Assembly (NCBI GenBank): GCA_026874595.1
Contig: CM049307.1
Coordinates: 40,492,362-40,556,361, forward strand
Direction: 5' to 3'
Source of the DNA: Sipunculus nudus
Taxonomy: Eukaryota; Annelida; Sipuncula; Golfingiida; Sipunculidae
Length of the DNA: 64,000 nucleotides
Part shown: positions 25,092 through 36,726 of the stretch, piece by piece
How the letters are laid out: each line of letters opens with the position of its first letter
Position numbering within the stretch: position 1 is the first letter of the stretch
Notes under the pieces: model-generated
Told to the model about the DNA's origin: nothing
Database searches by the model: none
The model's input: the letters and a program-made list of their open reading frames with translations, nothing else
Position numbers and translations under genes: made by a program

Positions 25092-26072
25092 TCAAGAACT
25101 TGGTGCGTTCAATACTGGCAGCTTGCTTGTAATATTGATTAAAGCAAGGGGTAACAGAAAGGGATCGCTCTCCCTATGACAACTTTCTTGAAGATAATAC
25201 TGTCTTTTTTTAAGATCGCTTGTTTTAAAATGCGAGTGTTTATGCTTTTGCTTCTCTGCGGCCTGGGAAGGAAACACGTGCTCTCGTGCGGTCGAATCTG
25301 TTGTTGACGCGTGCTTGTATTTATAGACATAAAGCTTGTCATTGATTTGTGGTCGGTGTATGATATGTTGGCGGGCTGCATGTTCAATACTCTTGGTAGG
25401 GCCTTGATTGCGGACCCTTACAGAATCAGACAGTCTAGGTCTCAAGGACCAATGTGATATGCTATGCTTGATAACCCATCCAGCAACTAGTGTCATCATT
25501 ATGGACAGGCTTGGTATTCTTAGTGTAACTCCGCCACTTTTATCTAACGTCACATCGAACGTGAAACACGCGCCGTCGGCTTGTTTTTCAACTTCGAAGC
25601 GTCTACTTCTGCAAAAATCACTGCCGTTCCTGTATAAATCCCGTATGACTGCACCTTTGAGTGTAGCAGACCCACAAGCTCTGAAAAGCTCTTCACAAAA
25701 CTCCTCGCACACTGTGAGCCTCTCGCGTTTGTAAAAGTAATTTTGGTTAGGTGCACAAATGTAGCACATAAGGTAATTGATGTATTGTTGGCAAGCTCGT
25801 GATGCACCTTGCAAAGGCTTAACTCGACCGAACGTAGCCTCAATTTCCTGTTGAAGACAGCAACTGTTCTGTTTAAACCAAGTACAGTTCTTGAGGTCCG
25901 GTTGTGCAGTAGGCGCTCTGTTGGCAAAGAAAGGGCAGAACAACAATTCTTCTCGCGCGTACATAGTCCCTGTAGCTACACATACAGTAGTCATCGTTAG
26001 AAAGGCTAAACTTACGGTAATCAAGCAAGATTGAACCCCGCACCTCGCGTGCCCACCATCAACCGCCGCCAT
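25092..26072 (-). CDS. Folate-receptor-domain (FRD) secreted or membrane protein, single exon
   Basis: A 326-residue frame starting at the ATG at 26072 (context AACATGG, a good Kozak match); the open frame upstream of it has no other ATG. Residues about 14-36 are a hydrophobic signal or anchor. Residues about 46-170 form a Cys-rich folate-receptor-type domain: CPFF, NCTWFKQNSCC, a CxxYINYLMCYICAPNQ block, VCEEFC, AC, FC and CF. Two N-glycosylation sequons (NCT and NGS) are present. The domain resembles the N-terminal domain of the hedgehog-interacting protein family more than true folate receptors, because the Trp-rich folate-binding segments are absent; ligand unknown. A short hydrophobic patch (188-203) could be a GPI or membrane anchor. 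It is followed by a basic, low-complexity tail of about 120 residues with no recognisable domain. A consensus donor (T|GTAAGG) at 25421 could splice the tail away. No homologous neighbour gene is visible. Confidence 0.8.
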   Translation of the reverse strand: MAAVDGGHARCGVQSCLITVSLAFLTMTTVCVATGTMYAREELLFCPFFANRAPTAQPDLKNCTWFKQNSCCLQQEIEATFGRVKPLQGASRACQQYINYLMCYICAPNQNYFYKRERLTVCEEFCEELFRACGSATLKGAVIRDLYRNGSDFCRSRRFEVEKQADGACFTFDVTLDKSGGVTLRIPSLSIMMTLVAGWVIKHSISHWSLRPRLSDSVRVRNQGPTKSIEHAARQHIIHRPQINDKLYVYKYKHASTTDSTAREHVFPSQAAEKQKHKHSHFKTSDLKKRQYYLQESCHRESDPFLLPLALINITSKLPVLNAPSS

Positions 26073-26099
26073 GTTGGTGGAGACTGAATTTCGCACGTT

Positions 26100-28565
26100 T
26101 ATTCACAGCTGTATCAGGAGAAGACGGCCACTTTCCTGTTCACAACACTGGGTACCCCTGCCTGCCATGAGCTCGGATATAAGAACGTAGCTCTAGGTTT
26201 TGTGGGGGCCGATCAGGAGTGAATGCTCGGTGCTTCCGCTGCGTGGTGATCGATACCCGCTTTGGGGGTCTGGTGGCAGCGTTGTTGCTTGTCAAATCGT
26301 TGAGGCACTATCTTCAAGTAATAGGGAACTTGAATTCAAACTGCACAATTCAAATACACGGAGTTTTCCCCCAAGGCATGTGCGTGTCCAGATCTTTTTT
26401 TTTTTTTTTGGTGTGACGGTTGTTTATATCTCCTCCCTTGTGACTGGCCCAATCTATATATATTGGATAAGGAAACTCCAGAACAATGCAGAATTCTGGT
26501 CCCGCTTGCACTAAACTGAATTTACGAATGGAGGAGAGTAGTTTGATGAACAGGCCTTAGGTTGTTTTACCAAAGCGTTTGGGATCCCGTAGTTTTATTA
26601 TGGACACTTAAATGGATAAAATCGTATATTACCAAGTGAAAAGTATTAAAAAGACCAAGCTCATCCTGTTACCAACTTAACAGATACTCATCATTTTGGA
26701 GCAAGCCATAAGCTAACTAGTCGTGAGATGCGATTAAAAATAATTAACTTCCCCTAGTTTCACGTATTGGCACATAAAATCAAGATTGTTAGAAGGGCCA
26801 TAAGTTTCTTTCTAGAAATAGGTGAACAACTTAGCAGGATATTGTTTGCTCTGTGAGATTTTTACGACATTAGACAAGAAATGATTCGCTGTGCAACTTT
26901 ATTAACCCGCAACATTGTCCCATAAAGACTCGCAACATTTATGAATACCTGTGGGATATGAAATGACAGAACCAAGGTCAGGACCGTATTACGTGAGATA
27001 TAATTGGCTGTGGAGCCGTATTAACACAGGTTCCGATTACAATTATCTAAAGGGATAATGACTCTCAGTGAGTAATAAATCAATATTAAAGGACCAGTCT
27101 TTACGGCTTAGCTCGCCGTCGTGTCATTTGGGTATCAGCACCGAAGAAACATCAGTAACACACGTTCCTGGCACCTCCGGAAAAGGCAAACAAATAAAGG
27201 AAATATTGCCTAGTTCTATGCATAAAGGTCTAATTACTTTCACAAGTGAGCCGTCCTTCTTCGGGATAATCACAATGTGAGATGCTCAATCATTCTTACG
27301 ATCCAGCCAAGGTCTATTGATTTCGCCATCAGCTACTGAGGTTTTAACTCCTGTTCGGACGAGATCCACCGAGAGGGGACCCTACTGAAAACAGTAATCT
27401 TGCCCTGGGAAATAGCATGTGTTGAAACGCGGGTTTGATTACCGTAGCTTGCCTATTACCGTAGCCCAGGCAGGGTTGGCCAGGCATGGAACAGTCCTTT
27501 ATATTAACGGGCAATTCACATTTGAGAAACTCGTATCCTGCAGCGTATATCAGATCGTACACTACAATGCCTGTATTATTAAACAAATACCATCTGTAAG
27601 GATAAATTCGTTGATGTCCTTCATTTTATATGCTATATCAATGCTTCTGAAATGACATCGGTTTTCTCCATTGTTCTTGTGTCTCTGCCCAGGACTATCT
27701 ACTGATTAGTTCTAGTGCTCTGATAAACCTTGCATGAAAGCTTTATGTTTATTACTGCTGCCCGAGATAATGAATACAACAATAAAAGTCTCTTGGACAG
27801 ATTAAGGTTTTGTGGAAATCAATTGAAGATAATTCATGGAAATCCAGACCTCGGAGACGATGTAATTACAAGAGGTTATCGAGTCACTACAGAATGATTT
27901 GAGTTACGTAATTTGATATTTAGTCAGGCGTTGGTGATTTTTTTTTTATTGTTTTTTTTTAAATAAGGAGATTTTTTTCTATCATATATTGAACATGTTG
28001 GAATTTAATTAAACTGAATGCATGTATCTTCTGAATCTTCACGTTTTATTTCAATTCTGTGCTTATTTTGAGATTAAACAGAATTTAAGGTTCAGTCTGT
28101 CTTAAGACTGACAGATTTAGTCTTCCGAAATAGCAAAACTGAATCCTCCATTTTTGCACTGGAGTTACTTCTTGAGATTTTCTCAGAATTAAACTGTAAA
28201 ACTATATTATCTAAAACCATTACCCAGGACAATTTTTTTGGCCATTTTGTTTGTGAATATATAATTGTGTTACCGAGCTTATAAAGACTCCATGGTTTTC
28301 CTTGCCCTGTTGTATGCCGAATTTACTGTACTTCCTCATATGGAATGCCGAGGTCTCCTCGAGGCTGTTTTGTCGTGTAAGATCGTTCAGATCTTAAAGT
28401 TTTGTCATTTTTACACGCAGAGACTTCAGGCGTATGAACAGCTTAACAATAGCAATTTTCAGGATTTATAGATCACAGGCGGTAATTGGCTAAATATTTG
28501 TGTATATCTGTATAGTATTCGTAAAATATTATAATAAATGTTCAGATACTGTTTTATATAATTTT
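26100..28565. other. 5' flank of the FRD gene and unique region, no further gene seen
   Basis: Moderately CpG-rich close to the FRD start (26100-26400), consistent with a promoter on the minus strand, but no core element was identified. A T15-type run at about 26396-26410 may mark a retroposed fragment. The remainder to 28565 has no domain-bearing frame. Confidence 0.35.
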
Positions 28566-29986
28566 TAGCGAACCTGTGAGCTTATGCAATGGTCGTCCGT
28601 CGTATGTCGTGCTTCGTGCGTCGTACGTCGTGCGTCATGCGTCGTCTGTACGTTAACCATAGCTATCTCAAAAACGGCTTGAGCTAGCATCACCAATTTT
28701 TTGCAAATAATCATTCATCTGAAAAACTCTATCGGACTTTGTTTATATTTTTCTAACTGCATTTTCTTAGATTTTATAGGGGAAAAGCTTAAAAAAAGTT
28801 TTAAAAATCTTCTTCTCCGAAACTGTCCAGCCAAATTGTCCAATATTTCATAGAAATGATCCCTGGAACAATCTCTCTCAAGTTTGTTCGAATGGTTCCA
28901 GTTTTTTGGCCGAGTTACAGGAGGTTGAACTTTGTCATCTGTCCAAAAAAGCATATTAAAATTTCAGTCTCAGAAACGGCTGGAGCTATCATCACCAAAT
29001 TTTATGCCCATGTCGGTCACCTGAGTCATATCTGAAATTGAGGTAATGGTGGCGCCACCTGCATCGGCCTTTTTTTACGGGGTCATCAGTGCCTGTATCA
29101 CACTAAGGGCTACAAAAAACTTCTTATCTGAAACCATATGGCCAAAATGTTTAATATAGCACAGAAATGATCCTAGGTTAGTGCTATCCGAAGTTTGTTC
29201 AAATGGTCTCTGTTCAGTGACTTTTGGCTTAGTTATGGGAATCTGAATTTAGTCATATGCCATAACAGCCCATTTTAGCTCAGTGTCTACAAAGATCTTC
29301 ATCTCAAAAACCAATGGGCCAAATTCTTAAATCTCAGACTTAATTATAGTTTGTTCAAATGGTTTTGGTTCAGTGCTTTTTAGCTGAGTTACGGGATGCT
29401 GAACTTAGCCAGTTTGCTGTATCTTCCTATATGAGTTATTAACCTGCGAAACTTTTTCGACTGACACCACTGAAGCCAGTTTGTTAAATATTTTACAAGA
29501 ATAATCCCAACAATAATTCTTATAATAATTGTCTTCAATGGTTTTACATGAATGATTTTTGCTTGAATTATGGAGATTGAATTGAGTCATTTTACCATAT
29601 ATGTTAGCTGCGTGATGCAGTTACATCTAGCCTGGCACCAGTTTATCAGCATCTATTACATCATGCCACTTGACATTTAGATTTCAGGTTATCTTTGGTA
29701 AATATTGACAAGAATGTTTTTTAAAGGCTTTTTAAAAAATTAGATTTATGATTTAAGTTATTCATCATTTCATGGATTTTTTTTAACTTTCTGTGGTTAT
29801 ATCAAAACAACTGTACATGGATTATAAATAATTGGTATCCCTACTCAACTTTATTAAAGAATTTGCCATCAATGAGATATATCTGCATTATAATTTTGCA
29901 TTCAGTGTGCCTCTCTAATAATTTTACATATATTCCTGATTTCTTTTTTTATAAAAAGTTAGCTGAAAAGCATTTTATATTGGGAT
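28566..29986 (+). mobile_element. Family D degraded repeat with tandem interior
   Basis: Starts TTTAGCGAACCTGTGAGCTT, then a run of GTCGT/GCGTCGT variants (28589-28650), then degenerate units. These share phrases such as TCTCAAAAACGGCTTGAGCT and GTTTGTTCAAATGGTT, repeated at about 28885, 29195 and 29345. One GGTGGCGCCACC lies at 29048. No 3' hairpin terminus was recognised, and family B copy 2 follows directly. The internal part of its 5' palindrome seems lost. Confidence 0.5.
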
Positions 29987-31435
29987 ACTAAGTTTTGCGG
30001 ATACTATATCTTTTTGACTGGTTCCGCAGCCGCCGCCGCGTTCGTTTCCGGAGAAAACCTCTGAGACTACTGGACGGATTTTTCCGAAACTTACACCAGT
30101 TATCAGGTCACATGTGAACTGGTGCCTAACCAATTGGCGTTGAACTCTGACATTCCCTCTCTGCCCAGCGTCCATTTGTGCGTCTGTTTCCACACATAAA
30201 CCCACATATCTCGGGAACCGTTTGACCGATCAAGAAAAAATTTTTTGTACAAATGTAGCCCATGGATAGCTTTATAACATACACAAAAAATGGTGGCGCC
30301 ACCTGCAACCATTTTTGCACAGCGTCCGTCTGTTTGTCTGCCGTGGGATAATATCACTCATATCTTGGCATTGGTTTGACGTATCTGCCTAAAATTTTGC
30401 AGTTTTATACATCCTGGACAGCTTTCTTGATTTTATGACATGTGGCGCCACCTACATTCTAGTTTACGCTGCAGACATCCAAGCTTATATCTCGGGAACC
30501 GTTTGACCGATTTGGCCAAAATTTTGCATGTGTATAGATCTCACACAGCTCTTAATCATACACAAAACTGGAGGGGCCACCTGCAACTATATTTGCACAG
30601 CGTCCGTCTGTTTGTCTGCCGTGGGCTAAAATCACTAAATATCTAAGTAGTGGTTTGACATAACTGCCTAAAATTTTGCAGGTTTATACATCCTTGACAG
30701 CTTTCTTGATGTTATGACAGGTGGTGCCACCTACATTCTAGTTTACGCTGCAGACATCCAAGCTTATATCTCGGGAACCGTTTGACCGATTTGGCCAAAA
30801 TTTAGCATGTGTATAGATCTCACATAGCTCTTTATCATACACAAAATTGGAGGGGCCATCTGCAACCATTTTTGCACAGCGTCTGTCTGTTTGTTTGCCG
30901 TGGGCTAAAATCACTCATATCTCTGTAGTGGTTTGACTTATCTGCCTAAATATTTTTCGTGTTTATACATCTTGGATAGCTTTATCGATTTTTTGCAGGT
31001 GGCGCCACCTACATTTAGGTTAACGCTGCAGACATTCAGACTTATATCCCAGGACTGGTTGGACATATCCCCCTGAAATTTTGCACGTGTATAGATCTCA
31101 CATAGCTCTCAATCATACACAAAATTGGTGGCGCCACCTGCCACCATTTTTGCACAAGTCCTTCTGTTTTTCTGTTGTTGGATAAAATCACTCATATACA
31201 TGTAGTGGTTTGACTTTTCTGCCTAAAATTTTGCACATGTATACAACTTGGAGAGTTTTCTGGATTTGTGGTAGGTGGCGCAACCTACATACACATTTCA
31301 TCTGCAGACATCCATGCTAATATGCAACACACCTCACTCTATTTCCCGTTGCCACTCAATCCATGCCTCACTTCACCCGTTCCACTCTGATTTTGGCGGA
31401 TACACGTAGTCGCTTGTCGACTACCCGTATTCTAG
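29987..31435 (+). mobile_element. Family B element, copy 2 (5' end slightly truncated)
   Basis: Begins inside the 5' palindrome (AAGTTTTGCGGATACTAT), with a short GCC run and tandem units of about 280 bases carrying variants of GGTGGCGCCACC. The 3' end is intact: TTTTGGCGGATACAC, hairpin GTAGTCGCTTGTCGACTAC, CCGTATTCTAG. Confidence 0.7.
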
Positions 31436-31456
31436 TTTCATGTACGGGACATTTTT

Positions 31457-31830
31457 GTGTACAGATGGCAGCACTTGGTTTACCATTGGCAGATTGCCAG
31501 TGCCTTGATGTTGGCCATTAGCAAAGGTGATGTCAGCTGTATAAATAGTTTTGGCACAGTGCCAGGATTGGAAGAAGTGCAGCCTGGTATAGGTCAAGAG
31601 TTCACTCAGTGCAGTCGCTGCATTCTATTTATAGCTTTGGCAGACTGCTCACTGCATCAGATTTGGCACCAAAGTTCAGCCTGGATCTATTTATAGCTTT
31701 GGCAGACTGCCAACTGTGTCAGATTATGCAAGAGGTCATGGTTCACTCAGTGCAGCCAGGTACAGGTCAAAAGTTCACTCAGTTTAGCCAGGTGCAATAG
31801 TTCACTCAGTGCTGAAGCTTGAGGCAGCAA
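31457..31830. repeat. Compound minisatellite
   Basis: Imperfect units, GTTCACTCAGTGCAG four times and CTATTTATAGCTTTGGCAGA twice, interleaved at irregular spacing. It follows directly after the family B 3' end. Confidence 0.6.
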
Positions 31831-31959
31831 TTTTTCACAGTTCAATCGGGGGCAACTGCCTTACTCATCTAAGCCTCGTCAGCCCAGTGCATCAAACTGA
31901 AGGAAGTTTGATGTATTGCCCAATATTTTGACCTGTCTATGCCTTTTTGATGGTATTCT

Positions 31960-32201
31960 CATTTACAAGAGTCGAAGACAGGTGGTGCCACCTACATTGA
32001 CTTTTGCAGTGTATGCGCTTGCTTATTTCTACAGAGGAATTTGATACATCAGCCTAAAATTGAGCATATTTATACCTATCTGGTAGCTTTATCATGTCAA
32101 GACTTATGGCGCCACCTACAATAATCTTTGCACAGTGTATGTCCCTGCTTATTTCGCATGAGGGGTTAGACATATCGGTCTGACATTGGGCATATATATA
32201 T

Positions 32202-32263
<62 letters not shown>

Positions 32264-32295
32264 TTGTTGTATATTAGACTGGTGGTGCCAGCTAC
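31960..32295 (+). repeat. Family B-type tandem unit fragments
   Basis: Three further degenerate copies of the GGTGGCGCCACC block (near 31980, 32107 and 32280), spaced about 130-170 bases. They lie outside the terminus at 31435, so this is a separate or displaced fragment. The (AT)n tract at 32192-32261 lies within it. Confidence 0.5.
32192..32261. repeat. (AT)n microsatellite
   Basis: About 70 bases of AT dinucleotide with one AAA interruption. Confidence 0.95.
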
Positions 32296-33046
32296 AATCA
32301 TTTTTGTGTTGTGTGCACCCATGCCAGAATTTCAGCAGTGATGTTAGTGTGATTGTTTCTTGTTCAAAGTGTTTAGAACTTGCATTGTTCATATACATGT
32401 TACGCATGTTCTTGAAAAATAATGGTCCAGCACTGAAGCATTATACCTGGTGTAATCCCACTGCACAGGTTCGCATTAGGCCTGTAGGCCTTGTTTATTA
32501 CAAATATTAAATTCATTTTGAAAAGAATGCCCCGAGGTGGTAGTTGAATACATTTTACATGCGTACCACTTACCCTCACAATATAATGAATTATTGTATT
32601 TCTGAAGTCTGTATATACAATATATACACATCTAGCCTTAAAACCGTTCATGAACAGAATTCAACCAACAAAAATAAAATGGTCGTGATTGATATTAGAT
32701 ATGTAATAACTCCGACACGGGTTTCACCGTTTACTTCCATTTTACCAAGATGGCCGTCTCGCGCAACATGCATGCCGTGCATGTGCGACCCACTAACAAC
32801 GTTGCAATGTCGTTAAACCCCTTTTAGCACAAGATACTTATTTAACTCTGTACCTATTCCAGGCACATTACCTTTTTCATCCGTGATGATCTGCCCAAGT
32901 AACAGTCTTTCAGTAAAACATTCCGTTTGACAGGGAACTATCCATTAGGTAAAATTATATCGCCAAACCCAAGGCAAACTGAAACAAACTGTTGTATCAT
33001 ATATATTTACTATATATTTACTGTTATTTTAACTGAGATGTCTTCA

Positions 33047-33121
<75 letters not shown>

Positions 33122-34239
33122 AGACCAAGGCTGCGTGGTCGCCAAAGCTTCAGGGTTTTTTTTTATCCTTTACAGTCACTCTGACGTGTGAGTTGGCATG
33201 GTTACCGACCTGGCGTCGTCTACACACGTTACAGGCTCCTATAACAGAACGTTACTTATTCTCTGTCTGCACAGCATCTATATAATGCCTTACTTTGTTT
33301 GATATATTGTTTTGCATTTTATCTAAAAAATGTTTCCTGAATTACTCTTCAAAAAGATTGCCATACAACTAAGAAACTGTATCTTCAAAGAAATTTCTTC
33401 AAGTCACATTTGGCAGTATGATTGATCGTTTATATAATCCAATAAGGGCCTCCATTTTAAGCTTCTTCTTCTTCGTTTTTATAGAAAGTTACTTTCAGAG
33501 GTTTAGTATCATCTATTACTTTTAGATAATACCGAACCTGAAAACAGCCTCGTGAATGTTATTCCAGCCTTGCCCTTTATCTGCCCTTTGGACGTTTGAG
33601 GATGTTCTTCTCTTATATACGCAGTATGTAGTCTTGGTATTTTTCTTATATAACAAAAATATTAAGCGAACTTTTTTAAATAGTATTAATAAGGGCTTCC
33701 TGATTAAATCCTATATATAGGAATTTATACTACATGCTAGTAGTTCAGCATGTTCAGTTTATCAATTCATTGTTCATAAAGTAGTGCGGTTCCTTCAGAT
33801 CACTGTCTGTTGACTATACCTTAGTAATTGGCAATTAAAGTAATCGTCCTTGATCCAGACATAAACTGAATCTGATACAAAAACGTCACACAAGCATTTT
33901 CAATTTAAGCAGCTTACCTCTTCGGAGCATTGAATACATCTAATGCCATATAATTTATTTGTGTTGGTTAGCTGGATCATGTGTACGTGTAAGTATAAGT
34001 TTGACCGTTGGTTTGTTACAAGGATTATGCAAAGAGCCGAACTGATGTCCACAAACCTTTGTGGTAAGGTGGATAGGGGCCAGAAATTACCCTTTATTAA
34101 TTTTTGTTGCATGGGGATCCGGAAAAAAGGTTTGGAAAGAGAATACCTGTCGACACAGGTAATTTAATTTAATTATCTTTCAGTAAAATTAATTTTTTAT
34201 TAACATAATGGCCAACAGAATACATATTATATATAAGGA
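32296..34239. other. Unique region, no gene recognised
   Basis: Apart from the (AT)n run, only short frames without motifs. GTCGTTAAACCCC near 32810 resembles the conserved core of some invertebrate SINEs, but no tRNA-like head or tail was found. Confidence 0.3.
33053..33118. repeat. (AT)n microsatellite
   Basis: About 66 bases of pure AT dinucleotide. Confidence 0.95.
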
Positions 34240-35088
34240 CAGTGGCGGATCCAAAGGGATCACTCATTTTTTCTATATATTTTCACATTGATTCATGATT
34301 AATTTTCATTTTGCTTCTTTCGTTTTTATTCATTAGCAATTATATTATCGAGTTATTCACGGTTAAGTACTTTCTTTTGATAAGATGAGGATATTTATGA
34401 ACAGCTGTGTGATTTGCTTCATTTAGATAGCATCCAAATATTTATATTCCTTTTTTTTCTATTTCTGTTCGTTGTTATACTTTACTGGGCCATAACACTG
34501 AGAAACGATTTTCCTGTGACTGAGGCACGACCTTCCCATGGCTCCGCTGCTGATACCGGTACTCGTACTCACCATTTTGTGATCTGTTTAGTCCTTTATG
34601 TGCGCTGTCTATAGGCCACAGAAGCCGGTAAAATGCAAAGTTCATTATAAGAGTTCAACATATCATTGCAATATAAGCCTACTGTAATGGCATTTTCACC
34701 ATGCATTGACGTTGCAAACGATTGAAAGTTCACATCCTAAATATGAAGAAATATAAATATTAATGACTAAACCCCCCTAACATTTGACTACATCAGACAT
34801 TTAAGAGAAATAAACCCTTCTAACGTTTGACTAAATCAGACATTTAAGAGAACAGTAGCTGACGAAGAGAAAATCCTCTTATTTTGGGGTTTAAACTAGT
34901 GCCTCAAAATGTCCTCTTTACATTAAACATTTACAGATTTTCTCAATGTTTATCATGTTCACAGCCTGAGATATATTACGTTATGACATAAATATAATTT
35001 ACGAAACTAAGAACTTAATTTTCATAATACCCAGTAGAAGCGCCCCCCCCCCCCCCCCCCCCTTCTCGAATTTCTGGATCCGCCACTG
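34240..35088. mobile_element. MITE with 14-base TIRs and 5-base target duplication
   Basis: Left end CAGTGGCGGATCCA at 34240; right end is its exact complement, TGGATCCGCCACTG, at 35075-35088. Both sides are flanked by AAGGA (34235-34239 and 35089-35093), a 5-base target duplication. It is 849 bases, AT-rich, with a C tract of about 20 just inside the right end. No transposase frame. The superfamily is undetermined. Confidence 0.8.
35041..35062. repeat. Poly(C) tract
   Basis: About twenty consecutive C inside the right end of the MITE; its length is likely unreliable in sequencing. Confidence 0.9.
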
Positions 35089-35093
35089 AAGGA

Positions 35094-36564
35094 TATAAGT
35101 ATGTGAAATTGTCATTATTTCCTTTCTTATGATGTTCATATAATCAAAAGGATCACATGCATTAACAATAAACTTAAATTTGCATAATTTTTCCGCAGTT
35201 TATTATCTCTAAAACTTATTTTTTATATATTTATGTTATATTTGAAATACTGTGAGTCTGTGAATATTTTACCCCAAATACATTACTCTTTCTAACTTAT
35301 AACCATATTATCAACAATTCATATATTATACACTATAGTATATATTATTCTGCTAAATTATCCAGATATGCAAATAATCTCATTGAGTATGCATCGTAAA
35401 AAAAGTGCCCTTAGCAGGATTCGATTCTATCGGAAATATTATCCGAGGATCAACTTAGAAAAGTTTGGTAGTGACGATTATCAAATTGTTTTAGGTTTCG
35501 CCCTGTACATGTGGGTCCAGTAGAAATGTGGTGTCTGGGCGGAGAAATGAACTCAACTGAGTGTCTCTCTGTTTTTTTTTTTTATTTTTTTTATTTATTT
35601 TTTAATTTTACGGGGAAAGTAATTCCTTACAGAGCCAACAGATGGCACCACTGCTCAGGTTCTTCGACTGAGCACACTAAAATGTGATATACCGTCCCTA
35701 GAGGGTGATATACTGTAAGCATGTTTCTATTTTGTATATAGTCTAAATTAAAAGGTAAATTTATTATAAATACATATGTACTCTAAATAATATGATAATA
35801 TATACTCTGAATACTGCATGTATGAAAAATAAAAAATTTTTAGAAGTTTTCTTTCATTGTATATGTGTGTGAAGTATATTGTGTACTGTGTACATGTGTT
35901 TGTGTTTACAGCTAAACCATATTTAATGAAATTGTCAGAATTAACATTTTCTTCCCTTGCATTTAAAAGAAACCAGTGTCATAAATCAGCCTTTTTTTAT
36001 CAGGATAGCAAAATATGGACAAAAAAAGGTTCTGTACACGGGAGGCTTAAGGTATCACCAAACCAACCACATTTTATCAGAGTTTAAATAATATACCGCA
36101 AATTACAGGTCGTTGTCGACGTCACTTTATAACTCAGACGGAAGAAGTTTTCTAAAGTGAACTATTCTCTTTTTTAACTTTGGTTCTCATCACCTGAGAG
36201 TGAAAGGGCTATGTAAATATTTACAACGGAAATGAAGCGTTCAATATATATCGGTTTATTGGTGGTCACGTGGTAGGGGATCCGGGGAGGGGTAAGGTTA
36301 AAAATAAATTAATGAACTACATCTATGCAGGGACGCGGCACTTATTACAGTTTGCCATTCTCCACACAGAGGGCCAATCTATTGATATCAAGAGTAAACA
36401 TCTGCCTGGGACTGCCTCAACAGTTCTTGCCCCCGTGCGGAGGGTGATAGTTTGTGCCTGTTACACTATGAAGTGTTATTATTATCGATTGGTTGTTTTT
36501 TTTAATGTTTGTAAGTGCTGCGCGTTTCTGCTGCGTTTGTTGTAATAATGATATGATAAAATAA

Positions 36565-36608
<44 letters not shown>

Positions 36609-36624
36609 TAATAATAATAATATT

Positions 36625-36671
<47 letters not shown>

Positions 36672-36690
36672 CAATTATATGAATAATAAA

Positions 36691-36726
<36 letters not shown>

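Noticed and set aside
24829-25179. 116-codon plus-strand frame opposite the FRD gene
   Set aside because: It overlaps the 3' UTR and tail of the minus-strand gene, lacks an ATG start and shows no recognised family.
25421-26096. Longer FRD start at 26096
   Set aside because: That codon is GTG; the ATG at 26072 has a good Kozak context and leads directly into the signal segment.
32750-32830. SINE core-like GTCGTTAAACCCC
   Set aside because: Only one short match, with no polymerase III boxes and no tail; not enough to annotate.
36417-36674. Leucine-rich minus-strand frame
   Set aside because: Produced by the (AAT)n microsatellite; similar Tyr/Ile frames come from the (AT)n tracts.
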